Below, in pieces: positions 27,387 to 37,059 of a DNA stretch of 64,000 nucleotides. The DNA is taken from positions 35,220 through 99,219 of the forward strand of contig DATEDN010000066.1 in NCBI GenBank assembly GCA_035281645.1. The letters run 5' to 3'. The notes under the pieces were generated by a model. The model saw nothing but the letters and a program-made list of their open reading frames with translations. It had not been told where the DNA came from and did not search any database. Both the position numbers and the translations under genes were made by a program. This DNA comes from JACCTH01 sp035281645 (GTDB taxonomy: Bacteria; Actinomycetota; Acidimicrobiia; Spongiisociales; ZC4RG35). How positions within the stretch are numbered: the stretch's first letter is position 1; the number at the start of each line of letters is the position of its first letter.

Positions 27387-30300
27387 ATGAGCGATACCGA
27401 GTCGGAGATCGGATCCGACCCCCTCGCCGGCTTCGCCGGCACGTCCCCCAAGGCTTCGCTGGAGGGAGAAACGGGGACCGTCACCATCCTCTTTACCGAT
27501 CTCGAGGGCTCTACGGATTTGCGGCTTCGAGTCGGCGACGCCGTCGCCAACCAGGTGATCAGGGACCACGACGATCTGGTCCGGTCGTGCCTGGAAAAGT
27601 CGGGAGGTGCCCGGCTGAAGTCGCTGGGTGACGGGTTCATGGCGTTGTTCAACTCCGCTCACGATGCCATCGAAGCCGCCGTTTCTGTTCAGCAGGCCAT
27701 CGAACAGCGCAACTTATCTACCCCCGACCTGCCGATCTCGGTCCGGATCGGGCTCAACAGCGGTGACGTCACCCAGTCGATGAGCGATGCCCATGGCACC
27801 GCCGTCCATGCCGCATCGCGCATAGCCAACAAAGCACAGGGCGGCCAGATCCTTATTTCCCAACTAGTCCACGATCTCGCCGGAACCCTGAGTCGTGCCC
27901 GGATCGTCGACCGGGGCCTCTTTTGGCTGAAGGGCTTCCCCGAGCGGTGGCGCCTATTCGAGATCCTCTGGCGAGAAAAGGATCATGGCGACCGGATCAC
28001 GAGGGAGATAAGAGCCGTTTCTGCGGCGGCTTTCGATGTCGATGCCCCCCGGACTTCGACACCGGTCGTGGGAAGGTCCCGAGAACTCGGAATTATCGCC
28101 GAGCAGCTGGCAGCTCCCGGAGGGCTGCGGGCTGTCGTAATCGAAGGGGAGGCCGGCATCGGGAAGACTCGGATGCTTGAAGCCACCGCTGATCTTGCCA
28201 CCGGGATGGAATCCCCGTTCTGGGTGCTCGACGTTGCGGCCGACGAGGAGCTGAGAGGTCCGTTTCTCCTGTTTCGCTCACTGCTCAAGTCACCTCGCAC
28301 AAGTGCCATCGCCCAGCAGGCGATGGCATTGGAAGCATTGGACCGAGCCCAGGAAGCGGTCGGCGGCAATGGGGCACGAACGGAGGGGCTCTCGCCGCAG
28401 GAGAAGATGCTGAGGACTTTCGACGAGGTGACCTCGGCCTTCCTGGCTCTGACCAGGGAGCGGCCGCTGGCGCTCCTATTTGACGACGTGCAATGGGCCG
28501 ACGACGACAGCATCCAGCTGATTCGTTATCTCGTCAGGACCCTTGCCTCCGGCCCCATTTTCCTGCTCATCAGCCTCCGCCCTCATTCGGACTCGAGCTC
28601 GGGTGGTGCTGGAAAGCTGATCGCTGACCTTGACCGGATGCGCGTGACCCAGGTGTTACGACTGCAACGCCTCACTCGGATTCAGACAGGGGAGTTGCTC
28701 AAGGGTCTTCTCGGCGCTCCGGTGGATGAGGCCACGGTTGCCAGTTTCCACGCCCGATCCGAGGGTGTCCCGTTCTTCGCAGAGGAGTTGGCTCGGGCGT
28801 ACCGGGAGGCGGAGGCCCTCCAGCTGATCAACGGCACCTGGACCATGACCAAATTGAGCGGTCCGGCGGTGCCCTCCTCCATCCAGTCACTGATCGAGCG
28901 CCGGCTCGCTCAACTGCCCGAGGAGTGTCGAGCTCTCCTTGCCGACGCCGGAGTCCTGGGGCGGCGCTTCGCTCTCGCGGACCTGGCCCGGATGCTGGCG
29001 CGGGTGCAGGGCGAGCCCGAAAGGCCGGAATGGCAGCTCAGCGAGACCCTGGAAAAGGCAATCGATTTGGGTCTGCTGGTGGAAGAGCCCTCTGGATCCC
29101 GCTACGACTTCTCGTTCTCGCACGACCAGATAAGGGCGGCGTTGCTGAGTTCGATCTCGAGGCAACGTCGGCGAGCAATCCACGGTGCCATCGCTGAGTC
29201 GATGGCCGCTCTGGGGGGAAACGAGAACCTGTCCATGCTGGCTCATCACGCCCTGCGAGCGGGCGATCAAGCGCTAGCAGTCTCTTCTGCGATGGCGGGG
29301 GCACGGGCGGCGATGGAAGTCTCCGCCCCCGAGGAGGCAGTCCGGCTGATAGATGCCGCCCTGACTGCGGCATCTAAGCCAGAGGATCGAATCTCGATGC
29401 TGCGAGTAAGAGACGACGCTCTCCAAGTCCTCGACCGAGGGATCGACCGACTCGCCAACCTGGCGGAGATGAGCGCGCTGGCAGCAGCATTCCCCGAGAT
29501 CGACAGCGAAGTAAGGCTGAGGAGAGCGTCGGCGGCCCGGGCCAACCAGGACTTCGAAATGGCAGTCGACCTGGCCCTCGGTGTGTGCCAGGCGGCCGTG
29601 CACTCGAGCGACCGGCGCTTGGAGCTGGCGGCTCGTCTCGAACTGGGGCAAGCGCTCACCCGGGCACCGATCGGCGAGGGCTACATGACCCTCGTCGAGG
29701 TCGACCTCGACGCGGCGGAGTCTGCCTTTCAGACAGCCCTCCACATTGCTCGAGAAATCGAAGCCCGTTCCGAGGAAGCCGATGCAATGCGGGAGCTGGC
29801 GGTCATCGAGGCCGGACGAGTGAAGCGGGCGGCGATCGCAGCCGAGGAGAGCGGGACGTCACGGATAGAGATCCTGATGCAGGCACCGGTGATGTTTGGG
29901 AAAACGAAGCAGCTGGCGGAGGAGGCGTTCCGAATCTACGAAGAGCTCGGTGACAAGCGAGGGTCGATGTCCGCACTGATCTTGATGGCGTATGCCCATG
30001 TCACGGATCCGACGGCAACAGGCATGGCAGGTCGCATGGAGCACATCAGAGCCCTACATCACAACCGGAGTGGCGAGATCACCGAGAGCCAGCGAGCCAA
30101 GGACGACTCCCTGATGCTTTACAGCATCCACACATATGCGCGGACGAATCTCCAACCCGGGTTGGCGCTGGAACGAGGACGTGAGGCCTTCGATGCGGCG
30201 CGGGCCCTCGGTGACCGCTGGCTGGAATGCCTCGTCGCGGGTGGGATGGCGATGACGCATCTATGGGTCGGAGATGAACTCCAATGTGTGGCATGGCTTG

Positions 30301-31109
30301 AACGCGCTGCTGGCGCGGCGGTATCGGTTGCCAGTGGATCCATGGCGCGTCGCCTGGAGATGTGGCGGGGAGCCCACGCCGCGGCGCGTAACGACTTTGG
30401 CGGCACTGTCGCTCATTTCGAACGGGCGGCGGAGTTGGCGGGCCTGAAGAATCTGGGCGGGCGTTGCCAGGCGCTGTCGACCATGGCTTTCGAATGCGCT
30501 CGGATCGGCATCACCACCGGTGACGAGTCGGCCCTGGAGAAGGCGAAGTCGGCGGCGGCCCGAACCCTGGCGACGGTCGATTCGATGAGCGGTCAATTGC
30601 CCTGGGAGTCCGAGGCCCACGCCGCGTTAGCGCTCGTGGCCCAGGCGAAGGGTGATCTCTCGACGGCCGCGGTTGAAGCCCGCGCCTGCCTGCAGCTCGA
30701 TGGCGAGACATTTCTCGAGCAATATGTTCACGCCCTGTGGACGGCGGGGCGGATCCTGATCGTGAACAACGAGCCGGAAGCAGCTTCGCTGAGCGCTGAG
30801 ATCATCGCCGCTTTGGGGTTCGCCGACGCTTCAATGTCCGACCCCGAATTCAATGCCCGGTGGTTTGCGCTGCCCATGGTTCGTGAGTTGGCGGAAATAG
30901 TTGGTTACGAGTCGTCGGCGTCCGAACAGTCGGATGGCACGGAGTTGAGCGAGGAGGACCTTGCACTGCTCCGCGAGATTGCATCGGGTTCCTTATCGGC
31001 TCAGGAGTCGACGCCCAATCAAGTGGACGGGCTGCTTGCCAAGCTGGGGGTTGCCTCGCCGGCCGAGGCCCTGGAGTATGCAATCAAGGCGGGTGTCTCA
31101 TGGCAGTGA
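27387..31109 (+). CDS. Cyclase homology domain - AAA ATPase - TPR-like signalling protein
   Basis: A 1240-residue protein. Residues about 30-200 are a cyclase domain with FTDLEGST and KSLGDGFMALF holding the metal aspartates and NSGDV nearby; the usual VNxAAR reads AVHAASR, so the Asn is His. Residues about 225-540 form an STAND/AAA ATPase with Walker A EGEAGIGKTRMLE near 255 and Walker B ALLFDDVQWADDDS near 362. The rest (about 600-1190) is helical repeat. The last 50 residues read like a shortened LuxR HTH end (LLAKLGVASPAEALEYAIKAGV) but lack a good recognition helix. Such LuxR/cyclase-ATPase proteins are common in actinobacteria; the substrate and target are unknown. Confidence 0.9.
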   Translation: MSDTESEIGSDPLAGFAGTSPKASLEGETGTVTILFTDLEGSTDLRLRVGDAVANQVIRDHDDLVRSCLEKSGGARLKSLGDGFMALFNSAHDAIEAAVSVQQAIEQRNLSTPDLPISVRIGLNSGDVTQSMSDAHGTAVHAASRIANKAQGGQILISQLVHDLAGTLSRARIVDRGLFWLKGFPERWRLFEILWREKDHGDRITREIRAVSAAAFDVDAPRTSTPVVGRSRELGIIAEQLAAPGGLRAVVIEGEAGIGKTRMLEATADLATGMESPFWVLDVAADEELRGPFLLFRSLLKSPRTSAIAQQAMALEALDRAQEAVGGNGARTEGLSPQEKMLRTFDEVTSAFLALTRERPLALLFDDVQWADDDSIQLIRYLVRTLASGPIFLLISLRPHSDSSSGGAGKLIADLDRMRVTQVLRLQRLTRIQTGELLKGLLGAPVDEATVASFHARSEGVPFFAEELARAYREAEALQLINGTWTMTKLSGPAVPSSIQSLIERRLAQLPEECRALLADAGVLGRRFALADLARMLARVQGEPERPEWQLSETLEKAIDLGLLVEEPSGSRYDFSFSHDQIRAALLSSISRQRRRAIHGAIAESMAALGGNENLSMLAHHALRAGDQALAVSSAMAGARAAMEVSAPEEAVRLIDAALTAASKPEDRISMLRVRDDALQVLDRGIDRLANLAEMSALAAAFPEIDSEVRLRRASAARANQDFEMAVDLALGVCQAAVHSSDRRLELAARLELGQALTRAPIGEGYMTLVEVDLDAAESAFQTALHIAREIEARSEEADAMRELAVIEAGRVKRAAIAAEESGTSRIEILMQAPVMFGKTKQLAEEAFRIYEELGDKRGSMSALILMAYAHVTDPTATGMAGRMEHIRALHHNRSGEITESQRAKDDSLMLYSIHTYARTNLQPGLALERGREAFDAARALGDRWLECLVAGGMAMTHLWVGDELQCVAWLERAAGAAVSVASGSMARRLEMWRGAHAAARNDFGGTVAHFERAAELAGLKNLGGRCQALSTMAFECARIGITTGDESALEKAKSAAARTLATVDSMSGQLPWESEAHAALALVAQAKGDLSTAAVEARACLQLDGETFLEQYVHALWTAGRILIVNNEPEAASLSAEIIAALGFADASMSDPEFNARWFALPMVRELAEIVGYESSASEQSDGTELSEEDLALLREIASGSLSAQESTPNQVDGLLAKLGVASPAEALEYAIKAGVSWQ

Positions 31110-31333
31110 GAGTCGTCATCGATCGCCGCCGGTGCATCGGAGCGGGTACTTGTCTTGTGCTGGCTCCATCGGCTTTTCAGTGGAGGCATGGCGATTTCTT
31201 AAAGCCGGAACTTCTCGACGTCACCACCGTGGACGACGACGTGTTGCGCGAAGTGGCTGCCGCCTGCCCGACGCAGGCCATTGTGCTGGAGTCGGTGTTG
31301 GAGTCGGTGGAAACGGCAGATCTGGGGATCTAA
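31100..31333 (+). CDS. Small [3Fe-4S]-type ferredoxin
   Basis: A 77-residue ferredoxin with three ligand Cys: C12 and C18 in CIGAGTC and C56 in AAACPTQAI. The spacing (Cys-x5-Cys and Cys-Pro) is that of the [3Fe-4S] ferredoxins that serve actinobacterial cytochromes P450 or other oxidases, and the GDFLKPELLD region replaces the usual central loop. No P450 lies in this window. The ATG overlaps the last codons of the cyclase-ATPase gene by 10 nt, so the two are translated together; that coupling is odd and unexplained. Confidence 0.87.
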   Translation: MAVRVVIDRRRCIGAGTCLVLAPSAFQWRHGDFLKPELLDVTTVDDDVLREVAAACPTQAIVLESVLESVETADLGI

Positions 31334-31336
31334 TTG

Positions 31337-31369
31337 GAGGCTCTGCTCAGGGTGGTTCTGAGCAGCCTC
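31337..31369. repeat. Bulged hairpin downstream of the ferredoxin gene
   Basis: GAGGCT-CT-GCTCAG at 31337-31350 pairs with CTGAGCAGCCTC at 31358-31369, giving a 12-bp stem with a 2-nt bulge and a 7-nt loop. No T-run follows, so it may be a factor-dependent terminator or leader structure for the following VOC gene. Confidence 0.45.
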
Positions 31370-31403
31370 GAGGACAACGCAAACGCTATCGAGGAGGTCG
31401 AAG

Positions 31404-31784
31404 ATGGATGCCACGGTGAATGTGCGTTACATGGTCGACGATGTTCCGGCCGCGGTCGACTTTTACACCAAGCATTTCGGCTTTCGGCTCCAATCCAATG
31501 CTGCTCCCGCATTCGCCGATGTCGTTCGAGGCCAGTTGCGTCTCCTGCTCAGCGGTCCCGCCAGCTCGGCGGGGCGACCGATGCCGGATGGCCGCAAGCC
31601 CGAAGCGGGTGGATGGAACCGAATCGAATTCGTCGTCGATGACATCGAGGCCGAGGTCGAGCGTCTCCGGTCGGAAGGGGTGCCCTTTCGCAACGACATT
31701 GTGACCGGGCCGGGCGGGAAACAGATTCTGGTGGAGGACCCGGCCGGCAATCTCATCGAGATCTTCGAAGCAGCCAGTAGATAA
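31404..31784 (+). CDS. VOC family (glyoxalase-like) protein
   Basis: A 126-residue VOC protein. It begins MDATVNVRYMVDDVPAAVDF, has the helix YTKHFGFRLQSNAAPAF, a metal-site-like NRIEFVVDDIEAEV near 74, and the closing VEDPAGNLIEIFE. This is a typical single VOC unit with unknown substrate. AGGAGGTC at 31394-31401 fixes the ATG. It is separated from the ferredoxin by the bulged hairpin and from chrA by 15 nt. Confidence 0.9.
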   Translation: MDATVNVRYMVDDVPAAVDFYTKHFGFRLQSNAAPAFADVVRGQLRLLLSGPASSAGRPMPDGRKPEAGGWNRIEFVVDDIEAEVERLRSEGVPFRNDIVTGPGGKQILVEDPAGNLIEIFEAASR

Positions 31785-31799
31785 CCGGACCGACAGGTC

Positions 31800-32930
31800 T
31801 TGGAGTCGCCGCCGCGGCAATCGCTCGGGGAGCTGATCCGCCTCTTCGGACGGCTGGGGGTCACTTCTTTTGGAGGGCCGGCAGCGCACCTTTCGATGAT
31901 GCACGACGAAGTCGTGACTCGCCGCGGCTGGCTCGATGATCAGCGCTTTCTCGATCTGATGGGTGTCACCAACATGATTCCTGGCCCGAACTCGACCGAG
32001 ATGGCGATGCACGTGGGGCATGAGCAAGCTGGCTGGCGGGGGCTAATCGCTGCGGGGGTGTCGTTCATTCTTCCCGCGGCCCTGATCGTGCTGGCATTCG
32101 CGTGGGCGTATGTCGAATATGGCAACACCCCCAGCGGTGAGGGCCTCTTGTACGGGATCAAGCCGGTGGTGGCGATGATCGTTGTCCAGGCTCTGATCAA
32201 GTTGGGAAGGACAGCGGTCAAGGGTTGGGTAACCGGTGTGGTCGGGGCCGGCGCCACAGTCGCCTACCTGCTCGGCTTCAACGAGCTGGCCATCCTCGCC
32301 ATTGGGGGAGCCGCTCTTCTGGCTTTGAGGTCGGCTATCACCGCTCCGCCGGCCTCGCTGCTTCCTTTCTGGAGCGGGGAGGCACTCGCCGCAGCCACGA
32401 CCCTCGATTCGCTTTCGCTGGGGAGGCTGTTCGGCGTTTTCCTCAAGGCCGGCGCATTCCTTTTCGGCTCGGGTTACGTCTTGCTGGCCTTCCTCCACAA
32501 CGATCTCGTGATCGGTCTTGAGGTCCTGACCGAACAACAGCTTCTCGACGCCATTGCCATCGGCCAGTTCACCCCGGGACCGGTGTTCACCACCGCCACC
32601 TTTATCGGCTATCTGGTGGCGGGCTGGCCGGGAGCGGTGGTTGCAACCATCGGCATCTTTCTTCCGTCCTTCTTGTTCGTGGCCGCCATCACCCGTCTGG
32701 CGCAGCGGGTCAGGGAAAGATGGTGGGCGGCCGCCTCATTGGACGGAATCAACGCTGCCGCCCTGGGTTTGATGGCGGGCGTCACCTTTCAGCTGGGAGT
32801 GGAGGCCCTGGCGGATTTTCGTAGCCTGGTGGTGGGAATTTTCGCCGCCGTGTTGTTGTGGAGGACACGAGTCAGCACTGCTTGGCTGATCGGCGGAGGC
32901 GGCCTCGTTGGACTCTTGTCGACTCTTTGA
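31800..32930 (+). CDS. chrA: Chromate transporter ChrA
   Basis: A 376-residue long-chain ChrA built from two homologous halves. The first half carries LGVTSFGGPAAHLSMMHDE (residues about 19-37), the conserved GGP loop, and NMIPGPNSTEMAMHVGH near 59-75. The second half repeats it with FLKAGAFLFGSGYVLLAFLHND and the FTPGPVFTTATFIGYLVAG segment near 255-273. ChrA exports chromate by a membrane-potential-driven mechanism. It starts at TTG 31800, fifteen nt after the VOC gene. No other metal-resistance gene lies nearby. Confidence 0.93.
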   Translation: MESPPRQSLGELIRLFGRLGVTSFGGPAAHLSMMHDEVVTRRGWLDDQRFLDLMGVTNMIPGPNSTEMAMHVGHEQAGWRGLIAAGVSFILPAALIVLAFAWAYVEYGNTPSGEGLLYGIKPVVAMIVVQALIKLGRTAVKGWVTGVVGAGATVAYLLGFNELAILAIGGAALLALRSAITAPPASLLPFWSGEALAAATTLDSLSLGRLFGVFLKAGAFLFGSGYVLLAFLHNDLVIGLEVLTEQQLLDAIAIGQFTPGPVFTTATFIGYLVAGWPGAVVATIGIFLPSFLFVAAITRLAQRVRERWWAAASLDGINAAALGLMAGVTFQLGVEALADFRSLVVGIFAAVLLWRTRVSTAWLIGGGGLVGLLSTL

Positions 32931-32936
32931 CCTCGC

Positions 32937-34286
32937 TTAGGGTCCGGTGCTTTCCTGGGCCAGGGCAGCGGGTTCGGCCTTCTTCTCGGCATAACTTCGC
33001 GAGATGTCCTTATAGGCGCCCGACTTGAGGGCGAGGAGGGAGATCAAGAGGCCAATGGATCCGGCGACGATGAAGATCAGGGCCATGCCTCGGTCGGGTC
33101 CGGTCCCGAACCAGGCACCGATTGTTCGCGCTCCGGCGCCGTCGGTCATGAAGGGAATCACCCAAGCCTGCGCGATGGGGCCGATGAGGAAGGCAGTGAC
33201 GGGGGAAGCGGCTGTCTCCACCGTCTGGGCGAAACCAAACACGCGGCCTTGTTCCCGATAGGGCACGACTCGCTGAATGACTGTCTGTTCAGAGGCTTCC
33301 GCCATGGGGATGACGACCATGTAGAGAAAGAATCCAATTGCTAGCGGGAGGATCAGCGAACGGATCGGGAACAAGATGGTGATGCTCCACATCACCACGT
33401 TGACCAGGAGCAACGTCAGCACCGGATTGGTGCCCAATCCCCGGCGGGCAACGATGACACCGCCGACGATGAACCCAAAGCTCGAGATGGCGAGGAGAAT
33501 TCCCCAGGCCTCGACGGACATGAGTTCAAGCCCATAGGGATCCATCAGTGCCATGAAGACACCGCCCAAGAAGTTGTTGAAGGTGCTGAAGAACAGCAAG
33601 GCCAGAAGGCCAGGCACGACTCGGACCGCATTCACTGCTCCCCGGAGGTCGAAGTTGCTGGCGCCCGCCGGAGAGGCTTCGTGGTGTTCGTGTGGCGCCG
33701 CGTCGCCTTCGATCTGAATCGTTGCCAGGTGGACGCCGACAATCGCAGTCAGGGCGATGGTGATCACCAGGCAGGGACCCATGCCCAGCTGACCGATGGC
33801 GAGCCCACTGAAAACCGAAGTCAGGGCGAACGCCACTCCATTGGCCGTGCCGACGAGCCCGTTGGCCTTGTCGTGTCGATCGTCGGGCACCAGCAGCGTC
33901 ACTGTCGTCGAGAGGGCCACGGCTCGGAGGTTCCCGGCGATGGCTCCCCCCAGAACTAGGGTCACGAACACCCAGGTCAGGGGCTGGCTGAGCTGCGGAA
34001 TCGAATCCTCGGGGGCAACGAGGTACACCACACCGGCTAGCACGAACAAAACGAGCGAGCCGGCATTCGACAGGACCATCGAGGTCTTCCGCTTGTTTCG
34101 GTCGACAAAGGTTCCGAAGAAGATGCCGGAGCCGGCGAAAAGCAACATGTACGAGCCCCCGATCACCGAGGAGGCAACGACCGAGCGCGTTTCCAGGTAG
34201 ACCCAAAAGGTCAAGGCAAACCAGAGGAAGTTGTTGGTGGTACTCGCCAGAACCGTGTTCGCCACCAGCCGGTGGAAGCTTGTCAT
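32937..34286 (-). CDS. MFS transporter
   Basis: A 449-residue major facilitator with about twelve helices. The N-terminal RLVANTVLASTTNNFLWFALTFW segment and the loop FGTFVDRNKRKTSMV near residues 59-73 (MFS motif A with RNKRK) are clear. A short cytoplasmic loop between helices 6 and 7 carries a His/Glu-rich patch (EGDAAPHEHHEASPAG), which could bind metal. The substrate is unknown. It converges with chrA and diverges from the NhaA fusion. Confidence 0.9.
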   Translation of the reverse strand: MTSFHRLVANTVLASTTNNFLWFALTFWVYLETRSVVASSVIGGSYMLLFAGSGIFFGTFVDRNKRKTSMVLSNAGSLVLFVLAGVVYLVAPEDSIPQLSQPLTWVFVTLVLGGAIAGNLRAVALSTTVTLLVPDDRHDKANGLVGTANGVAFALTSVFSGLAIGQLGMGPCLVITIALTAIVGVHLATIQIEGDAAPHEHHEASPAGASNFDLRGAVNAVRVVPGLLALLFFSTFNNFLGGVFMALMDPYGLELMSVEAWGILLAISSFGFIVGGVIVARRGLGTNPVLTLLLVNVVMWSITILFPIRSLILPLAIGFFLYMVVIPMAEASEQTVIQRVVPYREQGRVFGFAQTVETAASPVTAFLIGPIAQAWVIPFMTDGAGARTIGAWFGTGPDRGMALIFIVAGSIGLLISLLALKSGAYKDISRSYAEKKAEPAALAQESTGP

Positions 34287-34323
34287 CGAAGCGACGTTAC
34301 CGCCACCTGGCTAGGCCGATCAG

Positions 34324-36258
34324 ATGGCAGTCGACGAGCGCAGCAGGGATCGCATCGTCGGCCCTGCCTCCCGTGTAACCATATTGGCCATGGCGACCCA
34401 ATTCGCCTCCGTGACGCCGCGTTTGGCTCGAAGCCTCGGTGGCGTCCGTACCTTCGTCCACACCGAAAACGCCAGTGCCATCATCCTTCTGGTCGCCACC
34501 CTCCTGGCACTGGCGTGGGCCAACTCGCCCTGGTCGGCCTCGTACCACCAAATATGGGAGACCGAGCTGGCGATTCGTTTCGGATCGAGTGAGCTTGCAC
34601 TCGATCTCAGGCATTGGGTCAACGATGGGTTGATGGCCCTTTTCTTCTTTGTGGCGGGGTTGGAAATTCGCCGGGAGATCGATATGGGCGAGCTGCGAGA
34701 AAGGCGTCGGGTGGCTGGTCCCGTGTTGGCGGCCCTCGGGGGAATGATCCTCCCCGCCCTCATCTACCTGGCCTTCAATATCGGCCAGCCGTCGGCGCGG
34801 GGATGGGGGATACCCATGGGGACTGACACCGCCTTTGCCCTGGGAGTCCTGATCCTGGTCGGCGGCACCGCTCCCCGAGCGCGCACGTTCTTACTCAGCA
34901 TGGTGGTCATCGACGACGCGGTCGCCCTCTCCATCATCGCAATTGCTTATACCGACGACCTTGCCATCGCTCCCCTGCTGGTTGCCGGGGGTCTACTGCT
35001 AGCTGTTCTCGGCCTACGGGCCGCCGGTGTTCGCCACGGTGGCGTGTACTTCCTCGTCGGCGCCGGCGTCTGGCTGGCCACCCTCGCCTCCGGCGTGCAC
35101 GCCACGATCGCCGGGGTGACAATGGGCCTTCTGGCCACCGCCTATCCGCCTTCCCGAGAGGAGCTCTCCCGGGCCGGAACCATGTGGCGACGATTCCGGG
35201 AGGAACCCACCCCGCGGCTGGCCCGGACCGCTAGCCGCACCCTCGCTCTGACAGTGTCGCCAAATGAGCGGATCCAGCACCTCTTCCATCCCTGGACCAG
35301 CTTCTTTGTCGTTCCAATCTTCGCCTTGGCCAATGCCGGAGTAGAGATCAGCGGCGAGGCTCTGCGTGGTGCCGCCACGTCGCCGATCGCGATCGGGATC
35401 CTCGCTGGCCTGGTAGTGGGCAAGCTCGTGGGTATCACTGCTGCTACCTGGCTTGGCTGGCGGCTGGGGCGCATCCCTCTCACCGTCACCTGGCCATCGC
35501 TGGTTGGACTCGCCACCGTGGCCGGCATCGGCTTCACCGTCTCGTTGCTCATCGCCGACATCTCGTTCGAAGGCCAAGACCTGGCCGAGGCCAAACTCGG
35601 CATTCTGAGTGCGTCGGTGATCGCAGCCAGCCTCTCGGCGGTCGCTTTCCGGTTGGTGAAGCGTTCGGGCTCCCGGGCCGACATTGAAACCCTGGCAGCT
35701 CCGATCGTCGATTTGTCGGAGCCAGTGGATCCGGACGTCGACCATGTCCATGGCTCGCCCGATGCGCCACTGGTACTGGTCGAATACGGCGACTTCGAAT
35801 GCCCCTTCTGCCTCCGAGCCGAAGCCGTCGTGTACTCCCTGGCGGAAGCGTTTGGCGATGACCTTGCCTTTGTCTTCCGTCACCTTCCTCTCGACGAGGT
35901 TCACGAACATGCTCGCATGGCGGCCGAAGCGGCCGAAGCCGCCGGTGGCCAGGGACGCTTCTGGGAGATGCACGATGCTCTGTTCGCTCATCAGAATGCG
36001 CTGAGCGAGGACGACTTCATCACCTATGCCAGCGAACTCGGTCTCGACGTCGAGCGGTTTGCGAGCGATCTCCAGCATCGGCGTTACGCCTTGAGGGTCG
36101 AACGCGACATCGCTAGCGCCGACGACAGCGGCGCAGCCGGAACGCCCACCTTCTTCATCAACGGGCGCCGCCACCGCGGCGGCCACGATCTCGAAACCCT
36201 CACCGAGGCCCTACGCCGAGAGCTGCGGATCACGGGTCGTGCGAATCAGCGGCACTAG
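34324..36258 (+). CDS. nhaA: Na+/H+ antiporter NhaA fused to a DsbA-like thioredoxin domain
   Basis: A 644-residue fusion. Residues about 25-455 are NhaA with twelve helices, and the ion-binding aspartate pair is D196-D197 in VVIDDAVALSIIAIAYT, preceded by GTDTAFALGVL. Residues about 475-636 are a thioredoxin-fold DsbA domain with the active site CPFC near 493-496 and a cis-Pro loop GTPTFFINGRRH near 605. NhaA/DsbA fusions are known in actinobacteria; the thiol domain probably lies outside the membrane. ATG 34324 is taken, with ATG 34390 a shorter alternative. Confidence 0.92.
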   Translation: MAVDERSRDRIVGPASRVTILAMATQFASVTPRLARSLGGVRTFVHTENASAIILLVATLLALAWANSPWSASYHQIWETELAIRFGSSELALDLRHWVNDGLMALFFFVAGLEIRREIDMGELRERRRVAGPVLAALGGMILPALIYLAFNIGQPSARGWGIPMGTDTAFALGVLILVGGTAPRARTFLLSMVVIDDAVALSIIAIAYTDDLAIAPLLVAGGLLLAVLGLRAAGVRHGGVYFLVGAGVWLATLASGVHATIAGVTMGLLATAYPPSREELSRAGTMWRRFREEPTPRLARTASRTLALTVSPNERIQHLFHPWTSFFVVPIFALANAGVEISGEALRGAATSPIAIGILAGLVVGKLVGITAATWLGWRLGRIPLTVTWPSLVGLATVAGIGFTVSLLIADISFEGQDLAEAKLGILSASVIAASLSAVAFRLVKRSGSRADIETLAAPIVDLSEPVDPDVDHVHGSPDAPLVLVEYGDFECPFCLRAEAVVYSLAEAFGDDLAFVFRHLPLDEVHEHARMAAEAAEAAGGQGRFWEMHDALFAHQNALSEDDFITYASELGLDVERFASDLQHRRYALRVERDIASADDSGAAGTPTFFINGRRHRGGHDLETLTEALRRELRITGRANQRH

Positions 36259-36279
36259 ATGCCACGGAGTATCTGTCGT

Positions 36280-37059
36280 CTATGGCGATGACACGGCCGC
36301 CGCCGGCTGTTCGCCTTGAATGTCGATGCCCTCTCGAGTCAACTGAGCGGTGAGGCGAAATCGGTCTCCTCGATACAAGGAGCGCACATACTCGACAGGG
36401 TGGCCGTCGGCGTCCCGGCTGCTCCGGGTCAGAAGCAGCATCGGCGTCGTGGCATCCGAGCCGAGCAAGCGCGAAGCCGAGGGCGGGGCCAAGACAGTCT
36501 CGATGGTTTCTTCGGCCTCGATCGGAACCACGCCGAATCTCTCTTCGAGGATGGCGTATAGCGAAGTCCCGACCGACAGCTCCTCGACGATCCCTGGAAA
36601 TCGGGCGTGATCGAGATACACAGTCTCAACCGCCATCGGCTCGCCGTTGGCGTACCGAACCCGTTCCACTCTGGTGACCGAAGCGTTCTTTTCCAGACCG
36701 AGCCTGCTCGCGACCTCGTCTTCGGCTTCGGTGATGGCGACATCCACTATGCGTGATCCCGGCCTCAACCCTTGGGCTTTCATCGCTTCGGTGTAGGAGG
36801 TCAGTTGCACGTTGTGGTTGACCTTGGGCGTGGCGACGAAAGTGCCACGACCTTGTCGACGGATGATGCGTCCCTCGACTGCCAGGTCATGGAGGGCCTG
36901 GCGCACGGTCGTTCGCGAGACGTTGAACTGCTCGCTCAGCGCCCTCTCCGGAGGGACGGGAGTCCCTGGGGGAAGGCCATCAATCTGCTGGCGAAGCCAC
37001 TGCCGCAGTTCGTAATACTTGGGGAGCGTCGGGTCCCTCGGGGATCGACGGGCAGTCAC
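36280..37059 (-). CDS. GntR-family (HutC/UTRA, DasR/NagR-type) transcriptional regulator
   Basis: A 259-residue repressor. The N-terminal winged HTH includes PPERALSEQFNVSRTTVRQ with the recognition helix SRTTVRQALHDLA and the wing RRQGRGTFVA (to about residue 77). The UTRA effector domain covers residues about 90-240 (start LTSYTEAMKAQGLRPG). DasR and NagR of this subgroup bind GlcN-6-P or GlcNAc-6-P and a 16-bp palindrome around TGGTCTAGACCA. Two such palindromes lie in the divergent promoter region of this cluster. It overlaps the GNAT gene by 4 nt and is the last gene of a three-gene operon, which would autoregulate. Confidence 0.92.
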   Translation of the reverse strand: MTARRSPRDPTLPKYYELRQWLRQQIDGLPPGTPVPPERALSEQFNVSRTTVRQALHDLAVEGRIIRRQGRGTFVATPKVNHNVQLTSYTEAMKAQGLRPGSRIVDVAITEAEDEVASRLGLEKNASVTRVERVRYANGEPMAVETVYLDHARFPGIVEELSVGTSLYAILEERFGVVPIEAEETIETVLAPPSASRLLGSDATTPMLLLTRSSRDADGHPVEYVRSLYRGDRFRLTAQLTREGIDIQGEQPAAAVSSP

